A DNA stretch of 64,000 bases from Gammaproteobacteria bacterium (GCA_013214945.1 JABSRT010000018.1:45258-109257), one strand, 5' to 3'; shown: positions 18,135 through 27,944, numbered from the stretch's first letter. Program-made: numbers and translations. The notes: generated by a model not told the origin, from the sequence alone.

Positions 18135-18438
18135 GGTTTGGGTTAAACACTCTAACTGTTTTCTATTACGTCCATTTATTTTGTCTCTAAATCACGACTG
18201 GCAAGGTCAACAGCAGGGGAGAATGCTTTTACCATAGTCTAATTTTTAACGTGCAAGACACATTTATCTGGTGAGGTAATATCTGGTGGCTAAAGTTAGA
18301 AAAGAAGGGCAGGGGCAGAGCAAAGGGGCCAAACTCTCAGTTACCTGACAGGTGGCACCCTAACTTTATAAGTACTCTTTTTAAACGTTATTTAAGTACT
18401 TTTTTTAATATTATTTAAGTACTTTATAAATTAGCGTC
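18135..18438. other. Intergenic stretch with AGTACT repeats
   Basis: No gene seen. It contains a GC-richer patch at about 18305-18360 that I cannot assign and, at 18371-18423, three AAGTACT cores 24 and 23 bp apart separated by T- and A-rich spacers. The spacing is close to twice the 12-bp period of repeats elsewhere in the window. Confidence 0.6.
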
Positions 18439-18804
18439 TTATTTGCTTAACGCTTCAACAGTCGCTAATTCTAATGAAAATTTTGATAATTCCATTTCAA
18501 CGCAATCTTGTTCTTCGTGCCAGTTAACCCCAATCATCACGCCATCTTCGTTTAAGTCTTTTTGCCAAAACTCAAACCAGTCATTGAATGATATTTGCGC
18601 CGGCGAAAAATCTTGCCATTCGCCATTACAATGTTGCTGCGCTAGCTCTTGTGAAGACCACAGTGGCATTACATCTGTTTTCTCGAAATTAATTGAGTCG
18701 ACAATTACCCAGTCTTGGGTTGATTTATCTTGCAGGCCCCAGATGGTTTGAGTTGGTTTTACGGCATTGATAAATTGGCTAATGGTGCTGTTTGAATCTG
18801 TCAT
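18439..18804 (-). CDS. DUF2750 domain protein
   Basis: A 121-residue cytoplasmic protein of unknown role. TIWGLQDKSTQDWVIVDS, then VMPLWSSQELAQQHCNGEW, then NEDGVMIGVNW follow the DUF2750 pattern. The ATG at 18804 is preferred because family members begin shortly before the predicted helix ISQFINAV; the frame extends to 18843. Ribosome binding site weak. Monocistronic. Confidence 0.8.
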   Translation of the reverse strand: MTDSNSTISQFINAVKPTQTIWGLQDKSTQDWVIVDSINFEKTDVMPLWSSQELAQQHCNGEWQDFSPAQISFNDWFEFWQKDLNEDGVMIGVNWHEEQDCVEMELSKFSLELATVEALSK

Positions 18805-18926
18805 GGTAATTGCTTCTACTATAAATTGGGCGCAATTATACAAAGATTAAGACAGTAGGACAAGTCAGCCTACCCATTGCAAATACATCGCAAGAGCATC
18901 GCAATGAGTGGGCTGATTGATAGAGT

Positions 18927-20891
18927 TTACTCGGTGACTACTGGGCTAGCAATTAAGCTACGTTTTGGTAGGTTTGCTTGAGTGATAACAAGTTCAACCT
19001 GATCATTGAGACTAAAACAAACTTGACCATTAATGGATATTTGTCCCGCTTCGGTATCACACTTACACGCTTTACGATCGGCATGTAAATTCGACGTTGG
19101 CACAAAGACCACGGCGCCGTTATCACGTAATTTGGCCATAAAACCAGCGCGATTAATATTAAAAATATTACCGACAAATGGCTGCTTGGTCGTAACGGCA
19201 CCGGCCAAGTAGTCAACGTATAGCCAGTTGCCAATGTCGCGTTCCACTAATCGTTGGTTATCACGTTGCGTTTTTAATCGCAGTACATCAGCTTCAACAA
19301 TGGCGGCAGCCGTAGCGCCTTGACTAATAATTGACTTAATTAAGCGATGGTTTAGTAAATCGCCGTATTTACGGATAGGGGAGGTCCAAGTCGCATATTG
19401 CTCAACACCTAAACCAAAGTGAGGTAACGGCTCGGCACTAATAGTGCCGTAGTTTTGGAACTTACGAATACGCGCGCTGAGCTTATTGTCATTACGACTG
19501 ATTAATTCACGCTGCAGTTGGCAATAGCCTACGATGGTTAAAAGGTGCGCTTTGCTGTAAATGTAACGGTGTTCTTTGAGCAATATTTCCGCTTTCGCCG
19601 CTCGGTCTGGATCAATGCCTGGGTGGGTATTAAATACGCCGTTATTTAAGTGATTTTTTAATAACTTTGCCCCACAAATATTGGCCAATAACATTGACTC
19701 TTCAACCATTTGGTTGGCTACCCCATGATACTGAACACGAATGTTCGCAACTCGGTTGTTTTCATCAAGTTCAAAACGGTAATCGGGGCGGCTTTCAAAT
19801 AACTGACTGTTTTTCGCTCGCCACATGCCACGAGCAAACGCCATTTCAGATAAGGTCGTTAACGCTTGCGCTAATTGAGGGGACGGTTGCCATTCTTGTG
19901 CTGTTTGCTCAATAAAATTGGTGACCTGATGATAACTAAGGCGGTGCGATGAGGTTATCCAACCCGCATTAAATTCAATGTGCTCGGTTAATGAGCCTTT
20001 ACTATTGATCTCCATTTGACACAACATTACCGGGCGGCGTTCGCCAGCAACCAATGAACATAAATCGTGACTTAAACTTTGTGGCAACATGGTAATGTTT
20101 CGACCCGGTAGATAATGGGTATATCCCCGTTGCTTTGCGACAACGTCATACTCTGAATCTGGTAAAATATATGCACTTGGATCGGCAATCGCAATCGTGA
20201 GCTGCCAGTTTCCATTCTCGAGCAAACTAATGCTAATAGCATCATCCATGTCTTGCGTTTTTTCGCCGTCAATGGTGAAAAATAGCAGGTGAGATAAATC
20301 AATCCGTGCTAATTCTTGATCGGCCATCTGCCATGTTTCGGGTTCAGTCGGTGCTTGGCTTGGTAAGTCAGCGCCTTGCGCATTGTGCTTAGCCAAAGTC
20401 ACCAACCAAGGTGCGCTAGTATCGTCTTCCGTTGCAATTAAGTGATTTATTTGCGCATAAAAACTCGCATTATCAGCGTCGTCGGTCAGTGGATGGCGAG
20501 TAAGGGTCGCATTGACCCAATCATTTTCTGCCAATGGTTGGCCGCTAATACCTTTAGCACGAATCGGCTTTATTTGCGGCGCGTTGTCGACCACGACATA
20601 TAACTTATTGTTGTGCTGCTTCACCCGGCCAATAAACTGGGTTAACGCCGCAGAGACTAACGCGAGAGGCTCGGCTTGAGTTTTACCTTTGTCGGTACGT
20701 AATAGTGCTGTAATTTCATCGCCATGCATCAATTTTTTCATCAACGGCGGGGCAATAAAATGGCTCTTGCCTTTGTCTGTTTCTAAAAAGCCAAAGCTCT
20801 TATCCGTGGCCTTAACTCGGCCTTGAATTTTCGGTAAATTTTCTTGAATGTTGTTTTTTAATTGCGCTAGCAGCGCATTATCTTTAAACAT
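18927..20891 (-). CDS. rnb: Exoribonuclease II
   Basis: Processive 3'-5' hydrolytic exoribonuclease of 654 residues, similar in size to E. coli RNase II (644). Two N-terminal cold-shock domains (about 1-165) precede the RNB catalytic domain, whose Mg-binding aspartates are in FTIDGEKTQDMDDAISI (about 205-221). A C-terminal S1 domain begins near 570. The N-terminal MFKDNALLAQLK matches RNase II rather than RNase R. Single gene. Confidence 0.95.
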   Translation of the reverse strand: MFKDNALLAQLKNNIQENLPKIQGRVKATDKSFGFLETDKGKSHFIAPPLMKKLMHGDEITALLRTDKGKTQAEPLALVSAALTQFIGRVKQHNNKLYVVVDNAPQIKPIRAKGISGQPLAENDWVNATLTRHPLTDDADNASFYAQINHLIATEDDTSAPWLVTLAKHNAQGADLPSQAPTEPETWQMADQELARIDLSHLLFFTIDGEKTQDMDDAISISLLENGNWQLTIAIADPSAYILPDSEYDVVAKQRGYTHYLPGRNITMLPQSLSHDLCSLVAGERRPVMLCQMEINSKGSLTEHIEFNAGWITSSHRLSYHQVTNFIEQTAQEWQPSPQLAQALTTLSEMAFARGMWRAKNSQLFESRPDYRFELDENNRVANIRVQYHGVANQMVEESMLLANICGAKLLKNHLNNGVFNTHPGIDPDRAAKAEILLKEHRYIYSKAHLLTIVGYCQLQRELISRNDNKLSARIRKFQNYGTISAEPLPHFGLGVEQYATWTSPIRKYGDLLNHRLIKSIISQGATAAAIVEADVLRLKTQRDNQRLVERDIGNWLYVDYLAGAVTTKQPFVGNIFNINRAGFMAKLRDNGAVVFVPTSNLHADRKACKCDTEAGQISINGQVCFSLNDQVELVITQANLPKRSLIASPVVTE

Positions 20892-21156
20892 GGTTAATTC
20901 TCAGTAAAGCGATGGCGTGACTATAGGATAATTAGCGTGGCGATGCTAGTCAAAATGTGCCTGCCAAGCAAAGCGAGTCATGTTTATTATTGCTAGATAA
21001 AAGTCGCATCGTCACTCAAATTTTAATGATTAAATAAAGTAATATTTTGTAAAAACAGACAACTCTTACTATTTTTAATGCTTAGCTAAAGCCAGTGATG
21101 GCTATTCAACTTCATGGATCGATGGCGACCATGTTTTTCTACTGGAGCGTGAGAAC

Positions 21157-23580
21157 GTGGTGAGTGATATGTTAAAGAAACTTGGACTGTTGTTGGTTTT
21201 ATTTGCTGTGCTTGGTGCAGTTACGGTGATTGGACTAATGCAAGTGTATCAATTATCCTTTACTAGCTTGCTTAATAAGGCCGCGCTAAAGTTTAATTTG
21301 GTTGATCAAAGTCAGCATTTTATTGCCTATCAGCAACGCTACCAAGACTTGAACGTGATTCAAAAGGCTAGCCGTCCCTATCCACGAATATTTTTAACCC
21401 AGTTACGGGGCTGGAATGGCCTGACTACACCCCATTTTTACCAAGGGCGCTTAGATCAACTCAAATCAAATCGCATCGGATTTCGTCCTGCCTGCAAAAA
21501 AAATCAACTTAAACATCAGCTACATTGTTTTTTAGCGCTGCCAAGCCACCAAAGCATGCGTAAGTTAGAACAATTGCTAATTGACTACAAACTGACTACC
21601 CCAACCGTAACGGGCAGCTATGGCAACAGCTGGTTGTTTGCCATGGTGTATGACATTGCTAAAGCAAGCCCATATTTTTCACCTGCGGCATCGCAAATCA
21701 TTAATACTAAAATTTCTGCGATGCTTAAAATTTATCTTGAGCTGCTCGATGGCGACATTGTGTCTCTGTGGCACGGACGCTCATCACTGGCCGCCAATGC
21801 TTTTTTGCTGGCCACGGTGTTAGAGGCTGAAACGGCGACACAGCAGATGTTGTATCGCCGGGCTTATGGACATTTTAACGATGTTTATCAGGCTATTTCT
21901 GCGACCGAAGTGTGGCCAGAGGGTTATAACTACTGGATTAATACGCGAGCCGTCGTTACTGTGTTGGCACTATCTGCGTTGGCCGAACAGCAAAACATCA
22001 CTAAAGCCAATCAAATCAAAAAAACGATAGGCCGGATAGGTTTGTGGCATATTTATCTTACTCGTCCCGATTTTAAAATTGAAGGCTGGGGCGATGAAGG
22101 GCCACGAATTGATTTAAAAGATGAAACGGCAAAGGTGATTGATCTTATTGGTCAAATAACCGGCGAGGTGTTTTTTTATCAGTTTGGCCAAGTGATTAGA
22201 AAAAAACATAAACAAGACAGCTATTACCCCAGCTATCGTTGGTTGTTACCCTTTTTTTATGCAGCTAGCGCCGTTAACACCTTAGCAACTAATCAAAGTT
22301 CGATGTCACAATTGGCGGGTGAGTTAAAACCCAGTGAATTATTTGGGGCTAATTTTAGTAATCATTTAAGTATTCGAAGCGACTGGGGCAAGGATGCAAC
22401 GTTTATCACTTATCGGGCTGGTCATACTTTCGCTCATCATCAACATTATGATGCGGGACATTTTTCGCTGTTTAAAGGCGCACCCTTAGCAGTCAATAGT
22501 AGCTATTACTCTGGTGAGATCAATACCGATAACAGAAAACATTATTCGATTAGAACCATCGCTAAAAATAGTTTATTAATTCAGAAAACCGCAGAAGTTG
22601 TTAAGCCGCATCGTTTGTTTGATCTCAACGTTGCCGCTGGTGGTCAACGGCTGGTTATGCCTCTGGGCAGCGCTATTACAAGTTTTAAGCACTGGCAACA
22701 ACAGCTGTATCAGGGGCTGCATGTCGAAGGGGCCAAGTTACTAAAATATCATCATGAAACTGGCTTATATACAGCGATAACGTCAGATCTAACGGCGGCT
22801 TATAATAGTAATCGTTTTGATAGCAACGGGGAGCAAGGTAAAGTTCGCCGGGTTGAAAGAACCCTCGTTTATCTTAATCGCCAAGATATGATGTTGGTTT
22901 ATGACAATATCAAGACGATTGACCCGCAGGACAAAACGAAGTGGCTACTACATACTATTAATAAGCCGATTTTTTCTCGCATGCGCCAACTAACAGGGGA
23001 TGATAACGGTGGCATATTTACCACAAAAGGTGAAACCGTTACTGTTGTTAACAAACACAGCACTATGCGGGTAGACATTTTAGCGCCTGAACATGCCAAA
23101 ACATTAGTGATTGGTGGGCATAAGTATCGTAACTATGTTGAAATTGACGGTGATGATGGTGAGCTCAACGGCCGTAATATTGCGGGCAAGCAAAAAAATA
23201 AAAGCTGGTTTGACTCACCGCAATGGCGCTTAGAGATTTCACCGCAACAGCAAGAACTTGCTACTCACTATTTAGTGACAATGCAACCACGAATTGAATA
23301 CGATAATACCGCGGTTATCACGCCAACTCGGTTGATGAGCACTGGGATAAATGCAACACAGTTTAATAACTTATTGCTGTTGTCTGAGCCCAGATACAAT
23401 AATTGGGCGGTCACACTAGACTCTACCGTTAAAGAATTGGTGATCTTTGTCGACAAAGCGCAACGGATTAAAATTGGCCAGGCCGCGACAGTATATAACT
23501 TAGAGCAGGGCTTTAATTACTTGGCGTTAACCAATGAACTTAATGGCCAAGTGAACATAGCGATAGTTGATGAGTTTTAA
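21157..23580 (+). CDS. Heparinase II/III-like protein, membrane anchored
   Basis: An 807-residue protein with an N-terminal hydrophobic helix (about 8-30) that is either an uncleaved anchor or a signal. The region 90-370 resembles the alpha/alpha toroid of polysaccharide lyases. From about 400 it matches the heparinase II/III beta-sandwich domain, with HHQHYDAGHFSLFKGAPLAV (427 on). Such proteins cleave acidic polysaccharides (heparin, alginate or exopolysaccharide). No sugar transporters, sulfatases or glycan operon adjoin it, so its substrate and even activity are open. GTG start with GGAG nine bases upstream; an ATG four codons later is possible. Confidence 0.75.
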   Translation: MVSDMLKKLGLLLVLFAVLGAVTVIGLMQVYQLSFTSLLNKAALKFNLVDQSQHFIAYQQRYQDLNVIQKASRPYPRIFLTQLRGWNGLTTPHFYQGRLDQLKSNRIGFRPACKKNQLKHQLHCFLALPSHQSMRKLEQLLIDYKLTTPTVTGSYGNSWLFAMVYDIAKASPYFSPAASQIINTKISAMLKIYLELLDGDIVSLWHGRSSLAANAFLLATVLEAETATQQMLYRRAYGHFNDVYQAISATEVWPEGYNYWINTRAVVTVLALSALAEQQNITKANQIKKTIGRIGLWHIYLTRPDFKIEGWGDEGPRIDLKDETAKVIDLIGQITGEVFFYQFGQVIRKKHKQDSYYPSYRWLLPFFYAASAVNTLATNQSSMSQLAGELKPSELFGANFSNHLSIRSDWGKDATFITYRAGHTFAHHQHYDAGHFSLFKGAPLAVNSSYYSGEINTDNRKHYSIRTIAKNSLLIQKTAEVVKPHRLFDLNVAAGGQRLVMPLGSAITSFKHWQQQLYQGLHVEGAKLLKYHHETGLYTAITSDLTAAYNSNRFDSNGEQGKVRRVERTLVYLNRQDMMLVYDNIKTIDPQDKTKWLLHTINKPIFSRMRQLTGDDNGGIFTTKGETVTVVNKHSTMRVDILAPEHAKTLVIGGHKYRNYVEIDGDDGELNGRNIAGKQKNKSWFDSPQWRLEISPQQQELATHYLVTMQPRIEYDNTAVITPTRLMSTGINATQFNNLLLLSEPRYNNWAVTLDSTVKELVIFVDKAQRIKIGQAATVYNLEQGFNYLALTNELNGQVNIAIVDEF

Positions 23581-23632
23581 TATACTAAAGACATGGCAGA
23601 ATTAAATATATGGCTGAATAAGAGAAAATAAC

Positions 23633-24283
23633 ATGAAATTAACCCTAGATTTGGTGTCAGATGTATCTTGTCCTTGGTGTATTATTGGTTACAAAGGCTT
23701 GGAGCTGGCGTTGGCGACATTGGGTGATGATATTGAAATTGAACTTAATTGGATCCCGTTTGAAATAAACCCTGATATGGCACCTGAAGGTGAAGAACTG
23801 GGCCGTTATTTAAATCGTAAATACGCCATGAACGCACAACAACAGCAAGAGAACAATGCCACAATTGTTGAGCGTGGACAAGCGGTGGGTTTTGAGTTTT
23901 CACCACTGGAACACCGGCATATTTATAATAGTTTAGACTGTCACCGCTTATTGCATTTGGCCAAACAGCACCAACTGCAAACACCGTTAAAATTGGCGTT
24001 GTTTAAGGCGTATTTCAGCGATGGCATTGATATTAGTGATATCGTCAAACTAACGACAATTGCGATTAACGTTGGTTTGCCAGAGTCGGGGGTTAAGCAG
24101 TTATTAGTTGGCGATTTATATCATCAAGAAGTGTTGCAACAGCAACAACTGTATCGGCAACGCGGAGTGACCAGCGTGCCGATGTTAATTGTAAATGATA
24201 AATACGGTATTAATGGCGCAGAAACAGCGGCCGGTTATCAAGAAATTTTGAATAATATTATTTCTGAGATACAGGCTGGTTAA
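23633..24283 (+). CDS. DsbA-family oxidoreductase, FrnE-like
   Basis: Cytoplasmic thioredoxin-fold disulfide isomerase of 216 residues. The CPWC active site is at residues 13-16 and the cis-proline loop reads SVPMLIVND near 182, followed by the typical GAETAAGYQEIL. The long helical insert between them is the FrnE/DsbA-like arrangement. No signal peptide. FrnE relatives contribute to oxidative-stress tolerance. Its 3' end overlaps the convergent BenE gene by 26 bp. Confidence 0.9.
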   Translation: MKLTLDLVSDVSCPWCIIGYKGLELALATLGDDIEIELNWIPFEINPDMAPEGEELGRYLNRKYAMNAQQQQENNATIVERGQAVGFEFSPLEHRHIYNSLDCHRLLHLAKQHQLQTPLKLALFKAYFSDGIDISDIVKLTTIAINVGLPESGVKQLLVGDLYHQEVLQQQQLYRQRGVTSVPMLIVNDKYGINGAETAAGYQEILNNIISEIQAG

Positions 24284-25472
24284 TGGTTGGCGCTTGGTTA
24301 TTATTCTTTTTAGGCGATAAGTATCGCTGCGCCGTTAAGGTGATTATACCGGCAACTATGCCCCATAACGGCGAACCAATCCCCCACAACACCAGATCTG
24401 ACGCAGTAATTAAAAACGTGATAATGGCCGCCTCATTAAACTTAGGGGTCGCTAATGCCTGTTTTAAACTCGCTGCAATGGTTGAAAATAATGCGATGCC
24501 TGCCAATGCTAAGATTAACGCTTGAGGCAAGGTTTCAAACAAGCTCATTAGACTGGCGGCGCCCAAGCCTAATAAGATATAAAAGAACCCGCCGGCTACT
24601 GTGGCCCAATATCGTTTACTGTGGCAGGGGTCGACATCTTTGCTCATACATAATGCGGCGGTGATAGCGGCTAAGTTAATTGAAAATCCGCCAAATGGTG
24701 CAATCAGTAAATTTATTAAACCCGTGGCGCTGACAGTTTTCGAAATGGGCAGCTGATAATTGTGCGCATGCAATACCGCAATACCGGGCACGTTCTGTGA
24801 AGCCATTGTCACGATAAATAACGGCAATGCAATACTGATAATGGCCGCAACATCAAATTGCGGACTAATATATGTAAACTCGGCGAGCTGCCATGTCACC
24901 TGACTTACATCGACTAGTTGCAACTGCCACGCCAGACCAATGCCGAGCGCTAATACAATAAGCATGGTAAAACGCGGCATTAGCTGCTTGCTAATTAAGT
25001 AACCGGTTAACATCACCCCAACAATAATCACGTTTTGATTGACTAAGTTAAAGACCTCAATCCCAAAATTGAGCAAGATCCCAGCTAACATCGCATTGGC
25101 TAATGGTTTGGGGATCTTTGTCAGCAATTTTTCAAACCAACCACTGATCCCACTTAAAAATATTAATAACGCGCACACCATAAAGGAGCCAATCGCTTGG
25201 TTAATAGTAAAACCTGCAGTACTGGTAATGAGTAAAGCCGCACCAGGTGTTGACCATGCAATGAGAACAGGCATTTTAAAGGCCAAGGATAAGCCAATTG
25301 ACAGCAGACCCATGGCGATTCCAAGTACCATAATCCAGCTGGCGACTAAGGCTGAGTCGCCCCCAAGGTTAATTACCATTTGATAAATTAATGCGATACT
25401 GCTGGTAAAGCCGACTAATACGGCGACAAAACCTGCGGTGATACGGCTTAGAATATTGTTGATGCGGATCAT
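24258..25472 (-). CDS. BenE/YdcO-family transporter
   Basis: Inner-membrane carrier of 404 residues with about twelve helices, of the benzoate/H+ symporter family. The N-terminal RITAGFVAVLVGFTSSIALIY, IAWSTPGAALL and the later GGFSINLAAITAALCM are typical. The start at 25472 (AGAGGG upstream) replaces the longer frame to 25586, whose first 38 residues are encoded by the regulatory region. It is divergent from an XRE-cupin regulator, the arrangement of ydcO and ydcN/sutR in E. coli, so the substrate need not be benzoate. Confidence 0.88.
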   Translation of the reverse strand: MIRINNILSRITAGFVAVLVGFTSSIALIYQMVINLGGDSALVASWIMVLGIAMGLLSIGLSLAFKMPVLIAWSTPGAALLITSTAGFTINQAIGSFMVCALLIFLSGISGWFEKLLTKIPKPLANAMLAGILLNFGIEVFNLVNQNVIIVGVMLTGYLISKQLMPRFTMLIVLALGIGLAWQLQLVDVSQVTWQLAEFTYISPQFDVAAIISIALPLFIVTMASQNVPGIAVLHAHNYQLPISKTVSATGLINLLIAPFGGFSINLAAITAALCMSKDVDPCHSKRYWATVAGGFFYILLGLGAASLMSLFETLPQALILALAGIALFSTIAASLKQALATPKFNEAAIITFLITASDLVLWGIGSPLWGIVAGIITLTAQRYLSPKKNNNQAPTINQPVSQK

Positions 25473-25521
25473 GGCGCCCTCTGAGGCAACAAATAGGTTG
25501 CGGCAATGCTGGTGGTTAATG

Positions 25522-25574
25522 TTGTGCGTTAAAGCGCACGGGACTAATCTAGCATTGTATGTTATAACGCACAA
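25522..25574. promoter_or_regulatory. Operator-like inverted repeats between BenE and its regulator
   Basis: TTGTGCGTTA at 25522-25531 and its exact reverse complement TAACGCACAA at 25565-25574 flank 33 bases. A second inverted half, GCGCAC (25534-25539), makes the local dyad GTGCG(TTAAAG)CGCAC. Placed between the divergent start codons, they are the likely binding sites of the XRE-cupin protein. Confidence 0.6.
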
Positions 25575-25618
25575 GGTAATTGTCATATCGGTATGGCACG
25601 ATAAATAGGTAAGTTAAG

Positions 25619-26158
25619 ATGCAACGCGATAATATTAATCAAGAACTGGGCACTAATCTAAAAGCCGCACGCGCGAACAAAGGTTGGAGCTTAGATGCTT
25701 GCAGTGCCCAAACTGGGGTTTCTAAAGCAATGCTGGGCCAAATAGAGCGCGGGGAATCGAGCCCAACCATTGCTCGGTTATGGAAAATTGCCAATGGCTT
25801 TGAGTTGCCATTATCGTATTTTTTAACCAAACCCAATGCGCTAAAGCCTGCAAGCCCGGTAGTGACCAGTGAAGCCGATATCAGCTTTGTGACCTTATTT
25901 GAATTTGATCCGGTGACGGCAATCGAGGTATTTGAAATTACCTTAGCGCATAATCATCAGCACATATCACAGCCACATAACGATGGCGTTATTGAGCATA
26001 TTATGGTGCTCAAAGGCTCGATGGAATATTTCCTTGACGGTAAGTGGCGACCGCTGGAAACAGGCGAGGTCGTTAAATTTTGTGCTAACCAAGCACATGG
26101 TTATCGAAATTTGAAATCTGAAGCAGCCGTTTTTAACAACATTATTTGTTACGGCTAA
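25619..26158 (+). CDS. XRE-family regulator with C-terminal cupin domain
   Basis: Transcription factor of 179 residues. The helix-turn-helix occupies about 10-65 (LDACSAQTGVSKAMLGQIERGESSPTIA), and a single cupin sensor domain covers about 100-179 with His-rich HNHQHISQPHNDGVIEHIM. The architecture and the divergent BenE neighbour match SutR/YdcN. It probably controls the transporter and itself through the inverted repeats between them. Start ATG with a modest AGG-like site. Confidence 0.92.
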   Translation: MQRDNINQELGTNLKAARANKGWSLDACSAQTGVSKAMLGQIERGESSPTIARLWKIANGFELPLSYFLTKPNALKPASPVVTSEADISFVTLFEFDPVTAIEVFEITLAHNHQHISQPHNDGVIEHIMVLKGSMEYFLDGKWRPLETGEVVKFCANQAHGYRNLKSEAAVFNNIICYG

Positions 26159-26252
26159 ATGTGGAGCGGTAAATAATCTAAACCTCAGGGTATTAATCAC
26201 GTATGATGTGCCTTTTCAGAACATCCGATCATTGATCTAAGCAGGTATTTTC

Positions 26253-26543
26253 TTGAGTTCAAATCAACGGGCCATCCGATTGGCTATTTCTGGTTTATTA
26301 ATTGTTTTTGGTTTGATATCACTGAGTCAGGCCGGATTTTATGTAATTCGTTATTTAACCTTTGATGCCGCATTAAATCCTCAGGAAATGATTGGTTTTC
26401 TGCTCAGTTTTTGGCGTGGTTATTGGTCAGTGTTAGCGGCAATAATAATTCACTTTACGATCAAAGCCATTGTGAACTCAGTGGCTTGGCGACTGACTTT
26501 AGTGGTGAGTTTTGGCTTAACACTCTTTAGTTTCATCGGCTAG
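26253..26543 (+). CDS. Small membrane protein of unknown function
   Basis: A 96-residue frame starting with TTG, with AGG ten bases upstream. Three hydrophobic segments are visible: about 9-32, 55-75 and 80-95. No cysteine or charged motif and no family recognised. It lies alone between the regulator and plsC on the same strand. Confidence 0.5.
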   Translation: MSSNQRAIRLAISGLLIVFGLISLSQAGFYVIRYLTFDAALNPQEMIGFLLSFWRGYWSVLAAIIIHFTIKAIVNSVAWRLTLVVSFGLTLFSFIG

Positions 26544-26670
26544 GTTATTTTTAATAAAGCCGATTTATTTCAAGTATTAGCTAAATTTTGAGCTTACAAC
26601 TGTATACATCTGCTAAGGCTTTAATCATAATAGCGCCATTATTTTTACATTGAATATGTTAGGGATTTCA

Positions 26671-27399
26671 ATGATTGCATTTGTTCGAATTATTTTTCTA
26701 GTGCCAATTTTTATACTTGTTTGTATTGCCGGTTGCTTATATTGCTTGCTCCGGCCATTTCACAGTAACAACACTCACGTTTGTGCTGGCATGTTAAGTA
26801 AACTAGCGCCATTACTTGGCATTAAAATGGTGATACGGGTGCCTGAAAACCTTGAATATATGCCTCGGGTTTTTATTGGTAATCATCAAAACACTTATGA
26901 CTTAGTGACAATTTCTGCGGCAGTGCTTGAGGGCACGGTTAGTATTGGTAAAAAAAGTATTAAGTGGATCCCATTTTTTGGCCAGTTATATTGGTTAGCG
27001 GGTAATATTTTAATTGACCGTAAAAATAAAACCCGCGCCGCAGGAACGATCAATCAAACTGCTGAACGTATGGTCAAAGACAAACTATCAATTTGGATGT
27101 TTCCTGAAGGCACTCGTAGCCGGGGAGAGGGTTTATTACCCTTTAAAACTGGCGCATTCCATACCGCGATAATTGCCCAAGTTCCTATTATTCCTGTTGT
27201 GTTAAGCAGCACCAAAGACTTTAGCCTTAACCGCTGGAATAACGGTTACGCCATCGTTGAGATGATGGACCCAGTAGCGACTGAGCAATACGATAAAAAG
27301 AGTGTGCGAAAGCTCGCTGATCACTGTCACAGCTTAATGAGTGACAAACTCGAAGCGCTCGATCAGCAAGTCAATGAGCTTAACCTCCCGAAGTCGTGA
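26671..27399 (+). CDS. plsC: 1-acyl-sn-glycerol-3-phosphate acyltransferase
   Basis: Membrane acyltransferase that makes phosphatidic acid from lysophosphatidic acid. The catalytic NHxxxxD box is in GNHQNTYDLV (about 75) and the glycerol-phosphate site in FPEGTRSRGEG (about 150), after an N-terminal membrane helix. Start 26671 has AGGG seven bases upstream and gives 242 residues, close to E. coli PlsC (245); the longer frame begins with TTG at 26650. Confidence 0.93.
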   Translation: MIAFVRIIFLVPIFILVCIAGCLYCLLRPFHSNNTHVCAGMLSKLAPLLGIKMVIRVPENLEYMPRVFIGNHQNTYDLVTISAAVLEGTVSIGKKSIKWIPFFGQLYWLAGNILIDRKNKTRAAGTINQTAERMVKDKLSIWMFPEGTRSRGEGLLPFKTGAFHTAIIAQVPIIPVVLSSTKDFSLNRWNNGYAIVEMMDPVATEQYDKKSVRKLADHCHSLMSDKLEALDQQVNELNLPKS

Positions 27400-27424
27400 T
27401 GTAGTGATGAATTTGTTTAACTTA

Positions 27425-27453
27425 CGCGGCTATTTTGCTTTATAATAGCCGCG
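27425..27453 (+). other. Strong hairpin between plsC and rraB
   Basis: CGCGGCTATT and AATAGCCGCG form a 10-bp perfect stem around nine bases. No T run follows. The loop and arm contain TATAAT (27441-27446), a possible -10 for rraB, with a weak TTAACT 18 bp upstream. It may be a terminator, an rraB promoter, or both. Confidence 0.4.
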
Positions 27454-27475
27454 TTGTTACCTGATGAGAAAAATT

Positions 27476-27886
27476 ATGTCTGTTGAAAAAGAAATTGAAC
27501 ATCAACAAATAGAAAACCGTGAAATTGTCGACGCTTTATTAGCCGATGGTAGCGCGCCGGATGTTGAATATCCAATTGAACACCACATGTCTTGTGCAAA
27601 TTTTGATGCTTTAGAAAAAGCAGCAGTTGATGCATTTAAACTGGGTTTAGAAGTTTCTGACGCTGAAGAATTAGAACTAGACGATGGTGCAATCATTTTC
27701 TGTTTTGATGCGACGATTGATCACAAATTAAGTGTTGAACGCTTAGACAAAGATAGCGAAGCATTAATCAGAATCGCCGTGAAGCATCAGGTTCAATACG
27801 ATGGCTGGGGCACCTATTTTATGGATGAAAATGGCCCAGTATTTGATGACGAGCTTGATGATGAATTCGACGAAGACCAAGAATAA
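27476..27886 (+). CDS. rraB: Ribonuclease E inhibitor RraB
   Basis: Protein inhibitor of RNase E that remodels the degradosome. The 136-residue acidic sequence with [40 protein letters not shown] and the Asp/Glu-rich tail matches the RraB (YjgD) family. The ATG at 27476 is preferred over 27464 by family alignment (MSVEKEIE). Followed by an intrinsic terminator. Confidence 0.93.
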   Translation: MSVEKEIEHQQIENREIVDALLADGSAPDVEYPIEHHMSCANFDALEKAAVDAFKLGLEVSDAEELELDDGAIIFCFDATIDHKLSVERLDKDSEALIRIAVKHQVQYDGWGTYFMDENGPVFDDELDDEFDEDQE

Positions 27887-27911
27887 TACTTAAGCTTTAT
27901 CATTAAATAAG

Positions 27912-27944
27912 ACCTCCGTTGCATCACTGCTCGGAGGTTTTTTT
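27912..27944 (+). terminator. rraB terminator
   Basis: Seven-bp stem ACCTCCG/CGGAGGT, 13-base loop and T6. Confidence 0.88.
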
